A stretch of DNA of 7,877 bases, taken from assembly GCA_943348955.1 (NCBI GenBank), contig CALQZE010000010.1, positions 1 to 7,877 of the forward strand. The letters are read 5' to 3'. How positions within the stretch are numbered: position 1 is the stretch's first letter; each line of letters begins with the position of its first letter. This DNA comes from Candidatus Uhrbacteria bacterium RIFOXYB12_FULL_58_10 (GTDB lineage: Bacteria; Patescibacteriota; Patescibacteriia; UBA9934; GWF2-40-263). Shown piece by piece: positions 1-5,912 of the stretch. The notes under the pieces are model-generated. The model saw only the letters and a program-made list of their open reading frames with translations. It was not told the origin of the DNA and searched no databases. The position numbers and the translations under genes were made by a program.

Positions 1-399
1 ACGATGTAATTTCATTCCGTCGATCGCGAGCGTGTCTCCGTTGTCCGAGAATACATTGAATACGTCGTACGTCTTGTTGAAGGGGACAGATGTCTTTGTT
101 ATTTGAATCGATTTGTCTTCAAAACGTTTTGTAATAACGTAGGTTCCGTTGTCTTTCACAGCAGAATCCGTTGTCATATCGTATGTTCCATTTTTGAACG
201 TGTAGACAACAAACCATTTGTAGTTTTCTTTGGTTATCCCTTCACCGCGCCATGTGCCTGTGAATTCATCTTTAGCTTCTTCTAATAAAGAAGTAGATGC
301 AGTGTTTGGTATTTTGTTTGTGAGAAACAGACCTCCTGCAATGACGACAACGATGGCAATAATGATTGTAATAATGATCTCTGGTTTTTTTGGTTTCAT
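1..399 (-). CDS. Small membrane-anchored, lipocalin-like exported protein (3' end outside window)
   Basis: The frame starts at ATG 399-397 and is open to the window edge, giving 133 residues without a stop. Residues 1-6 are lysine-rich, residues 7-26 form one strongly hydrophobic helix, and a short Thr/Ser/Asn linker follows. This predicts an N-terminal anchor with the rest outside the membrane. There is no lipobox cysteine. From about residue 45 the chain reads FTGTWRGEG, then alternating beta-type segments such as YTFKNGTYDM, DNGTYVI and GDTLAIDGMKL. The GTW opening and repeated short strands resemble small lipocalin-like beta-barrel domains. That fold assignment is by eye and no ligand can be proposed. 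The gene begins 10 bases after the stop of the large propeller gene on the same strand, with no promoter between them, so the two are probably co-transcribed. No Shine-Dalgarno motif precedes the ATG. The C-terminus is missing only because the window ends. Confidence 0.8.
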   Translation of the reverse strand, partial: MKPKKPEIIITIIIAIVVVIAGGLFLTNKIPNTASTSLLEEAKDEFTGTWRGEGITKENYKWFVVYTFKNGTYDMTTDSAVKDNGTYVITKRFEDKSIQITKTSVPFNKTYDVFNVFSDNGDTLAIDGMKLHR

Positions 400-409
400 A
401 TAACATGGT

Positions 410-2620
410 TTAAGTTCTCAAATGGCTGGCAGCGATAGAATAGAGTTTTGAGCCGGATAAAAGATAAATAGTGTAATTTTTTTCGTCTATGGCAAAGCCT
501 TTGAGATTGTCGAACGAATCTGACTTATATTGCATGATAAACGCCCCTGTGTCTTTTTGGTAAACGATTAAGCGTTTACCTGTCGGTTCCATCACGTAAA
601 GATATTTACTGTTTCCATCCGTCCACATATCTGTTGCTTGCGTGATAGGAGGATCGACGATACCGAGGGCCCATCCGACTTCACTTCCGTTTTCGAAACG
701 AACAGCTTGTCCGTTTGATTTCAGAATATAAAGAGATTTGTCCAGTGTGAAGGAAACGGCTTGTTGCAACGAATCTGTTTTTGAAACGATCCATGATTGA
801 CCGGTTCCGAAACCACCAGTTGCTTGGTTCATACGGATGATCTGGCTGTCTGTTCCGTCCGGAGAGCTTTGTAACAGATACAACCGATTTGCATAAGTCA
901 TGAAGGATTTCCATCTTCCTTCTTCAAGAGAGGCTGTAACAGGTGTGGATGTATTGTTGGAGGGATCAAAGGAAAAGAGGTGATTTGCTGAATCGAGAAT
1001 AAACACGTGTTTATCGTCTGTAGATGTGGAAAGAATCGTACTGTTTGTGATTGGAGCTGTATTTGCGACGGTAAAAAGTTTTTGCGTTGGGTCTAATCGA
1101 TAAAGATTTTGATCTGTTCCAGCGACAAATAACAGGGAATTGGAACGGACGAGACGCACACCAGAGACGTTTGAAACACTTGTCGCCAAATCGCCCACGA
1201 GTGCAGGATTCGGAACATGCACGATGTGTCGGAGTTCATCCATGGCCGTTTCAATGTCTGACGTTAGTTTTTTTGTTTTTTCTTGTCGGATGGGAAGATC
1301 TGTTGGTAATTGTGCGACAAGGCTTGTGGCTTGTTGATAGAGCGTGCGTGCCTGGTTTTCATCACGGTAAATCATGGCACCTCCAGCTCGATCCATAACG
1401 TCTTGAATGGTGGAAATTTGTTGATCGTATTTATGCTGTGCTGTTGATTTTGCGTGTGATTGGGAAAGAAGAAATAATCCGATGCTTAGAATCACGACTA
1501 ATACGATAATGCTGATCAGAGATCGTTTCGTCTTTGTTGAAAGGGTTCTACTTTTCTCAATGATCTTTTTATGGAGCGCTATTAACGTATATTTTATTGT
1601 TTTGAATTGTTGTAATGCGGAAGAGCGAGATTCTTTTTTTGAAACAGCGATCAGAAATATTTTTGTGTTGATACTGAGACGTTTTGTGATTCTCCAAAGA
1701 GTTCTTCCGATATTTTGTGCCAGTCTCATGAGCATTTTTCCTTTGGATTCGCCGCGTTTTAAATCCGTCAATATGCGTGAACGTTCCGTTTGTTTTTTGT
1801 ACTGAGTCATGATCCATGCACGAATAAAACCAACAATATTTGGTTTCTGATCTTCTAATAATCGAGTTGTTTCATCCTGTCCGTGAATAAAAGAATCGAT
1901 GGAGACATCGGATAGCGGTTTTGCATGCGCTTCTGTCACTTGGGAATTTGAGTCTTCTGCTTTAAAAATAATGAGAAGGAGTCCGTCGTTGTGAGAAAAA
2001 TATTGACGAATTTTTTCTGTCGCACTTTTTGGTGGAATGCTTGTGAGGATGCTGTTGAGATCATCCGCTGGGATGGCTTGTTGTAAGTCTTTTTGACAAA
2101 CACAGAAGACGTCACCGTTTTCAAGGTCTCCATCCAAAACAACAGCGAATGGTTTTTCCCAAGTCGGAAGGGCTTGTTCTGTTTGAATACTGCGGAAGAT
2201 GTTAAAAACTTGGTAACGTTGTGAAGGTTTGCGATGGAGAAATAATCCGGAAAGTTCGCCTGTACCCGAGAGAAACATTTGATTCTCACAAATAATTCCG
2301 ACAACGGCATGAAATTGTTGGATGGGAATATAGTAACGCCCTTCACGAACGGCCTGTGCAAGCGTTTCGTTTAATGCGCCAAGAAACTGTTCAAACCGAT
2401 GTTGTGCGTTTGCCTCTTTTCCAAAAGAATTTGTGAGACGGTGGGCTTGATCATTCAATAATTGGAACAATGCCTCTGAATCGGGGTTTTTTTTGCTAAT
2501 GTATGCAAGGACAAAGACAAAACCATTACGCCCCTCAAGCGGAAGGACGCAAGAAAGACCCTCAACATACTCTTGAGGTGTTTTTGGCTCGTATTGGGCG
2601 GCTTTGAGGTAAGAAGGCAT
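410..2620 (-). CDS. Degenerate PP2C-like domain / transmembrane helix / extracytoplasmic beta-propeller protein
   Basis: This 736-residue protein has four visible parts. Residues about 20-222 resemble a PPM/PP2C phosphatase fold: FHAVVGII then FLSGTGELSGLFLHR (about 103-130), and late in the domain GDLENGDVFCVC and HNDGLLLIIF. The aspartates that bind metal in active PP2C enzymes (DG near the N-terminus, GDS in the middle, DN near the end) are not all present, so catalysis is doubtful. Residues about 259-366 are a basic, helical linker. Residues 367-386 are a single membrane helix. Residues about 387-467 look like a helical or coiled-coil stalk. Residues about 487-730 contain six blade-like beta units, for example QNLYRLDP, NHLFSFDP and RLIVYQKDTGAF, suggesting a propeller outside the cell. 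The basic linker supports the PP2C-like part being cytoplasmic. Similar architectures are familiar from Patescibacteria but, to my knowledge, uncharacterised. I chose ATG 2620-2618 because the in-frame ATG at 2710 would lie upstream of the predicted promoter and inside the divergent gene. Confidence 0.82.
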   Translation of the reverse strand: MPSYLKAAQYEPKTPQEYVEGLSCVLPLEGRNGFVFVLAYISKKNPDSEALFQLLNDQAHRLTNSFGKEANAQHRFEQFLGALNETLAQAVREGRYYIPIQQFHAVVGIICENQMFLSGTGELSGLFLHRKPSQRYQVFNIFRSIQTEQALPTWEKPFAVVLDGDLENGDVFCVCQKDLQQAIPADDLNSILTSIPPKSATEKIRQYFSHNDGLLLIIFKAEDSNSQVTEAHAKPLSDVSIDSFIHGQDETTRLLEDQKPNIVGFIRAWIMTQYKKQTERSRILTDLKRGESKGKMLMRLAQNIGRTLWRITKRLSINTKIFLIAVSKKESRSSALQQFKTIKYTLIALHKKIIEKSRTLSTKTKRSLISIIVLVVILSIGLFLLSQSHAKSTAQHKYDQQISTIQDVMDRAGGAMIYRDENQARTLYQQATSLVAQLPTDLPIRQEKTKKLTSDIETAMDELRHIVHVPNPALVGDLATSVSNVSGVRLVRSNSLLFVAGTDQNLYRLDPTQKLFTVANTAPITNSTILSTSTDDKHVFILDSANHLFSFDPSNNTSTPVTASLEEGRWKSFMTYANRLYLLQSSPDGTDSQIIRMNQATGGFGTGQSWIVSKTDSLQQAVSFTLDKSLYILKSNGQAVRFENGSEVGWALGIVDPPITQATDMWTDGNSKYLYVMEPTGKRLIVYQKDTGAFIMQYKSDSFDNLKGFAIDEKNYTIYLLSGSKLYSIAASHLRT

Positions 2621-2627
2621 ACAATCG

Positions 2628-2656
2628 TTGCGTTCGGGATGATGATTGTGTACATT
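2628..2656 (+). promoter_or_regulatory. Possible weaker promoter for the rightward regulator-like gene
   Basis: On the plus strand TTGCGT (2628-2633) is separated by 17 bases from TACATT (2651-2656), which matches TATAAT at four of six positions. TTATAC at 2655-2660 is an alternative -10. Whichever is used, it overlaps the -10 of the leftward promoter, so the two promoters probably cannot be occupied together. The match is weak and rests mainly on position. Confidence 0.35.
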
Positions 2657-2681
2657 ATACCTGGATACACGCTTGGTGCAA
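2654..2681 (-). promoter_or_regulatory. Promoter for the leftward propeller gene unit
   Basis: Reading the minus strand, TTGCAC (2681-2676) is followed after 16 bases by a perfect TATAAT (2659-2654). This is a good sigma-70-type match. Transcription would start near 2647, leaving a leader of about 27 bases before the ATG at 2620. The position also supports the shorter start of the leftward gene. Confidence 0.65.
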
Positions 2682-2690
2682 CCGAATTGT

Positions 2691-3293
2691 ATGCAAAAAC
2701 AAATCTTCAATATTGAACAGATGTTTGGTTCAAAGACACGGGCTCGATTAATGAGTCTTTTTTTGCAACAACCAAAAGAGTTGTTTTATGTCCGTGAGCT
2801 GACTCGACGCATTGATGCGCAGTTGAATTCCGTCCGTAGGGAATTGAAAAACCTTATCGATATGGGTTTGATTCTTGAAAAACAATCAGATCGTGCGCGA
2901 TTAGCTACAACGCTTGCAGAAAAGAAAAAATATTATACGGCAAACACGGATTTTATTTTGTTTGATGATTTACGATCGTTGTTTCAAAAGGTTCAGATTT
3001 TGCTTAAACAAAATCTTGTTCAAGAAATTGATTCAAAAGGAACCATTTATTATTTTGCATTTACGGGACGTTTTGTTGACGCAAAAGAAATTCCAACAGA
3101 TATTTTAATTGTCGGAGATATTCAACAATCCATTCTTGAGGAAATGGTAAAGAAATTCGAATTGGAAATCCCTTACGAGATTAACTACACGCTCATGCCA
3201 AAAGATGAGTTTCGTGATCGTCGCCAGGTGGCAGATCGATTTCTTTCTTCTATTTTAAATGCAGAAAAGGTCGTCATGATCGATCGCGTTTAA
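2691..3293 (+). CDS. Winged-helix DNA-binding protein fused to a degenerate nucleotidyltransferase-like domain
   Basis: This 200-residue protein begins with a winged helix-turn-helix. Residues 10-63 read MFGSKTRARLMSLFL, then YVRELTRRI as the helix before the recognition helix, QLNSVRRELKNLIDMGLI as the recognition helix, and a charged wing ending near residue 82 (KKKYYTAN). Such domains bind promoter DNA in the ArsR/MarR-like manner. Residues about 115-198 follow the layout of small MNT-type nucleotidyltransferases: a strand, TGRFVDAKEIPTDILIVGD where active enzymes have GSxxxG and a DxD pair, a helix, the strand EINYTLMPKDEF, and a final helix with FLSSILN. The catalytic glycine-serine and paired aspartates are largely lost, so this part is probably a binding or dimerisation module. 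I chose ATG 2691 because the in-frame ATG at 2646 would begin within the promoter region and adds a non-conserved-looking stretch. It diverges from the propeller gene and lies 3 bases before tsaB. Confidence 0.75.
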   Translation: MQKQIFNIEQMFGSKTRARLMSLFLQQPKELFYVRELTRRIDAQLNSVRRELKNLIDMGLILEKQSDRARLATTLAEKKKYYTANTDFILFDDLRSLFQKVQILLKQNLVQEIDSKGTIYYFAFTGRFVDAKEIPTDILIVGDIQQSILEEMVKKFELEIPYEINYTLMPKDEFRDRRQVADRFLSSILNAEKVVMIDRV

Positions 3294-3296
3294 CGT

Positions 3297-3701
3297 ATGG
3301 ATTTTTTGATTGCTGCACAAGACATCGGTGTTATGTCGCTTGGTTTATTGAATGATCGCGGTGAACTTACAGAAGAAACGTTTCCGATTGCTCCAGAACA
3401 GTATTTGCAAACGATTCATCTGTTTTTAGAGAAATATCACGTATTATTTGAAGATATTAAACGTATTCTGGTTGTTCCGGGCCCTGGATCGTTTACGGCA
3501 AGTCGGGTGAGTGTCACGATTGCAAACACTATCGCTTTTACACACAAAATTCCTATGGTGAGTCTTCCGAATGTGGAAAAGTACTCCCTTCAAGAACTTT
3601 GCGTACGTTTTTTGCAATCCGATCAACAAGAAACGGTTTTTGTGACACCTCTTTATGATCGACCTCCGATGATCACACAAGCAAAAACACAAGTGCTATA
3701 A
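3297..3701 (+). CDS. tsaB: Compact TsaB-like protein of tRNA t6A synthesis
   Basis: TsaB is the non-catalytic ASKHA-fold partner of TsaD in forming threonylcarbamoyl-adenosine at position 37 of ANN-decoding tRNAs. Here the signature is VPGPGSFTASRVSVTIANTIAF (residues about 59-80), matching the family GPGSFTGLR motif with Gly-Leu changed to Ala-Ser. The N-terminal strand pair (FLIAAQDIGVMSLGLL) and a helix before the motif fit the first ASKHA lobe. The protein is only 134 residues, against about 230 in Escherichia coli and Bacillus subtilis. It ends with PLYDRPPMITQAK, which resembles the last few residues of full-length TsaB proteins, so the second lobe seems to be deleted internally. A frameshift is unlikely because the next gene starts 36 bases later. 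It follows the winged-helix gene by 3 bases and is presumably co-transcribed with it. The family call is firm from the motif; activity is an inference. Confidence 0.82.
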   Translation: MDFLIAAQDIGVMSLGLLNDRGELTEETFPIAPEQYLQTIHLFLEKYHVLFEDIKRILVVPGPGSFTASRVSVTIANTIAFTHKIPMVSLPNVEKYSLQELCVRFLQSDQQETVFVTPLYDRPPMITQAKTQVL

Positions 3702-3702
3702 T
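3694..3702 (+). promoter_or_regulatory. Extended -10 promoter ahead of the membrane protein/glycosyltransferase unit
   Basis: TGC followed directly by TATAAT (3697-3702) is a perfect extended -10 element, which can work without a good -35; none is obvious at 3671-3680. It overlaps the tsaB stop codon (3699-3701). The start point would fall near 3709, leaving a leader of about 29 bases before the ATG at 3738. It probably gives the downstream envelope genes their own transcription. Confidence 0.55.
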
Positions 3703-3703
3703 A

Positions 3704-3713
3704 AGATTAATCT
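3704..3713. promoter_or_regulatory. Perfect 10-base palindrome at the predicted transcription start
   Basis: AGATTAATCT is its own reverse complement and lies immediately downstream of the extended -10, over the predicted start site. A repressor bound here would block initiation. Palindromes of this length occur by chance several times in a window of this size, so position is the only support. Confidence 0.25.
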
Positions 3714-3737
3714 GTTTTATTCTTTAAACGCACGTTT

Positions 3738-4418
3738 ATGAACATCTCTACAGAAGTTCTTCAGGGTCCACTTTTGGAGCTGTGGCGCACAATTATTGCG
3801 TATGTTCCGAATTTGATCGGGGCCGCCATCGTCTTTTTGATCGGTGTTATTGTTGCAGTTGTATTGCAACGTGTCGTGAAACAGATTATTGGGTTATTGC
3901 ACATTGACGATCTTGCAAAAAAACTTGAGATCAAATCTCAGTTTGAACGTGTTGGGATTCGTTTACACATCGGATCGCTATTTGGTTGGATTGTGAAATG
4001 GTTTTTTATTATTGTGTCGCTTATCGCCGCAACAGATATTTTGGGATGGAAAGAAGTGACAGATTACCTTAAACAAGTCATTCTTTTTGTTCCAAACGTG
4101 ATTATTGCCGTCATTATTTTGCTTGCAGGAATTCTTCTTGCAAATTTTGTTCAAAATGTTGTGCGTTCAGCTGTTGAAGCCGCACAACTTGTTTCTGCAA
4201 GTTTTTTGGCAGGGATGGCAAAGTGGGCGATTTTAGTCTTCAGTTTCATGGCAGCACTTGTTCAATTGCAGATTGCTCCTGATCTGATCCGCGTGCTTTT
4301 CACAGGATTGGTATTTATGCTTGCCCTTTCCGGCGGTCTTGCATTTGGTCTTGGCGGAAAAGAACACGCATCACAATTTCTGAATCGATTAAAAAAGGAT
4401 ATTTCATCGGAACGTTAA
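3738..4418 (+). CDS. CmpX/MscS-like membrane protein with duplicated conserved TM-helix motif
   Basis: The 226-residue protein is almost entirely membrane-embedded, with five likely helices at about 20-45, 80-100, 113-138, 157-178 and 186-206. Two segments are clearly related: residues 22-52 start YVPNLIGAAIVFLIG and residues 117-147 start FVPNVIIAVIILLAG, both continuing with A...Q.VV and a basic residue. This is the repeated helix motif seen in CmpX-type proteins (conserved TM helix family, related to the MscS pore region). The last helix ends in SGGLAFGLGGKEHA, typical of the family and similar to the region after the MscS pore helix. The soluble beta and alpha/beta domains of true MscS are absent, and the next gene begins 3 bases later, so this is not a truncation by frameshift. 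A role in membrane tension sensing or ion leakage is possible but unproven. It appears to be the first gene of a unit started at the extended -10 promoter. Confidence 0.8.
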   Translation: MNISTEVLQGPLLELWRTIIAYVPNLIGAAIVFLIGVIVAVVLQRVVKQIIGLLHIDDLAKKLEIKSQFERVGIRLHIGSLFGWIVKWFFIIVSLIAATDILGWKEVTDYLKQVILFVPNVIIAVIILLAGILLANFVQNVVRSAVEAAQLVSASFLAGMAKWAILVFSFMAALVQLQIAPDLIRVLFTGLVFMLALSGGLAFGLGGKEHASQFLNRLKKDISSER

Positions 4419-4421
4419 AAA

Positions 4422-5912
4422 ATGGAACGATATCATTACGGACAATTGCGATTTTGGGAAATGTTCCCCGGCCTGTTGGTCTGGGGAACATTTGTGTTTG
4501 CTCTCGTGTTTTCTTTTGTCCAGCCAATTTGGGTGATCATTTTCATTATTGTTTTCGATTTGTTGTGGTTGTACCGCGTTATTTATTTCAACATCTTTAT
4601 CATCCTCGCTTGGATAAAATACCATCGCGCGATCCGAGTGAATTGGCAGGAAAAATTGGCAGTCATTCCAGAAAGCAACGAGATTGTTCATTTGATTTTT
4701 TTGCCAACGTATAAAGAATCATTTGATATTATCGCAACGACCCTTGAATCCCTTCAGAAAAATTCATTTCCAAATGATCGCATGATCATCGCTCTTGGAG
4801 GGGAACAAGGAGATCAAGAACAATTCGATTCGATTACAAAACAGGTTCAAGAAAAATACGGAAACGTTTTTAAAAAGATTATTTTCACCCTTCATCCAAA
4901 AGGGCTGTCAGATGAGATTCCGGGAAAAGGTTCCAATTTAAATTGGATGGGACATCGTGTGGAAGAAGTTTTGCAGAAAGAATTTCCCATGTTGCGAGAT
5001 GAACAGATTGTTGTGTCTGCCTTTGATGTGGATACCATTGCACACGCACAGTATTTTTCGTACTTGACGTATCTGTATTGCACCGTTCCTAACCCAACGC
5101 ATTGTTCGTATCAACCTGTTGCTCTTTTTTCAAACAATATTTGGACGGCTTCTGCTCCCGTACGCGTTGGAGCTTTCGGAACGACATTCTGGCTTTTTGG
5201 AGAACTTGCACGTGCGGAAAGACTTTGGACGTTTTCATCGCATTCTATGCCGTGGAAAATGTTGCGTGATGTTCGTTTTTGGCAAAAAGATATTGTGAGT
5301 GAAGATTCACGTATTTTTATGCAGGCTTTTTTGCATTACCACGGTGATTATCGCGTCACTCCAATGTTCCTTCCGGTATCTATGGATGCGGTGACAGGCG
5401 CAACGTATCGCGAGTCTTTGATTGCTTTGTATCGTCAAATGCGACGTTGGGCATGGGGAGTTGAGCACTTGCCGTATTTGATTGATGGATTCAAGCGTGA
5501 CAAGACAATTCCACGAATGAAAAAGTTTCAATACATTTTCAATCACATTGAGGGAATGTTTACGTGGGCAACGGCGCCGATTATCATGTTTATGCTCGGA
5601 TGGTTGCCGCTTTGGGTTGCAAAAGGGAATACAAACGCTATTACACAAGCCGCACCGTTTACCCTTGAACAAATCATGCAGCTTGCCATGATCGGAATGT
5701 TTCTTTCCGCGTCCATGTCTCTTACGCTTCTTCCGCGTCGTCCGGAACATGTTCGCCCGTACACGTGGCTTGTCATGCTGCTTCAATGGGGGCTTTTACC
5801 TATCACCTTTATTTTATTCGGTTCGTTTCCAGCTATCGACGCGCAAACACGTCTTATGCTCGGAAAATATTTAGGATTTGAAGTGACGAAGAAACAGAGA
5901 ATAAAAGAGTAA
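4422..5912 (+). CDS. BcsA-like membrane glycosyltransferase, GT2 superfamily
   Basis: This 496-residue protein has two N-terminal membrane helices (about 15-33 and 35-63), a cytoplasmic GT-A domain (about 85-350) and three C-terminal helices (about 380-400, 417-437, 446-468). The GT2 motifs are in order: LPTYKES after the first strand (94-100), the glycine-rich PGKGSNLN (167-174), the metal/nucleotide-sugar DVD (202-204), SEDS (293-296) at the catalytic-base position where cellulose synthases have TED, and QMRRW (339-343) matching QxxRW. This set is characteristic of processive membrane synthases such as BcsA, which polymerise a nucleotide sugar and may move the chain through the membrane. 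The sugar cannot be told from sequence, and there is no PilZ domain. It starts 3 bases after the CmpX-like gene and its TAA overlaps the next ATG by one base, so these genes are translated as a block. All expected catalytic residues are present. Confidence 0.87.
   Translation: MERYHYGQLRFWEMFPGLLVWGTFVFALVFSFVQPIWVIIFIIVFDLLWLYRVIYFNIFIILAWIKYHRAIRVNWQEKLAVIPESNEIVHLIFLPTYKESFDIIATTLESLQKNSFPNDRMIIALGGEQGDQEQFDSITKQVQEKYGNVFKKIIFTLHPKGLSDEIPGKGSNLNWMGHRVEEVLQKEFPMLRDEQIVVSAFDVDTIAHAQYFSYLTYLYCTVPNPTHCSYQPVALFSNNIWTASAPVRVGAFGTTFWLFGELARAERLWTFSSHSMPWKMLRDVRFWQKDIVSEDSRIFMQAFLHYHGDYRVTPMFLPVSMDAVTGATYRESLIALYRQMRRWAWGVEHLPYLIDGFKRDKTIPRMKKFQYIFNHIEGMFTWATAPIIMFMLGWLPLWVAKGNTNAITQAAPFTLEQIMQLAMIGMFLSASMSLTLLPRRPEHVRPYTWLVMLLQWGLLPITFILFGSFPAIDAQTRLMLGKYLGFEVTKKQRIKE

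Larger units (their letters stand above)
2618..2693. repeat. Inverted repeat spanning the divergent intergenic region and both start codons
   Basis: CATACAAT (2618-2625) is the exact reverse complement of ATTGTATG (2686-2693), and the match extends into a CG on the inner side with one unpaired base. Each arm contains the start codon of one of the two divergent genes. A further GATTGT at 2644-2649 mirrors ACAATC at 2621-2626, and GTGTA (2648-2652) mirrors TACAC (2666-2670) around the -10 elements. These are candidate operator half-sites for a DNA-binding protein. The arms are short, so chance cannot be excluded. Confidence 0.4.

Noticed and set aside
1087..1805. Plus-strand open frames inside the propeller gene (about 1087-1398 and 1482-1805).
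   Set aside because: They are antisense to a well-supported gene, have no family motifs or initiation signals, and look like chance open frames.
2487..2494. A run of eight T (eight A in the leftward gene) that contains a frameshift-type A-AAA-AAC heptamer.
   Set aside because: The protein reads through correctly in frame as SKKNPD, and no downstream stimulatory structure or sensible product in the -1 frame was seen.
2621..2710. A 30-residue N-terminal extension of the leftward propeller protein starting at ATG 2710.
   Set aside because: It would lie upstream of the TATAAT promoter, overlap the divergent gene's start, and its Cys/His-rich composition is unlike the rest of the protein.
3297..3701. 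tsaB as a pseudogene caused by a frameshift.
   Set aside because: Only 36 bases separate its stop from the next gene, leaving no room for a lost C-terminal lobe, and its end resembles a natural TsaB tail.
5307..5786. A 159-codon minus-strand open frame inside the BcsA-like gene.
   Set aside because: It is rich in Arg, Lys, His and Cys as expected from an antisense reading, and the opposite strand carries intact glycosyltransferase motifs.
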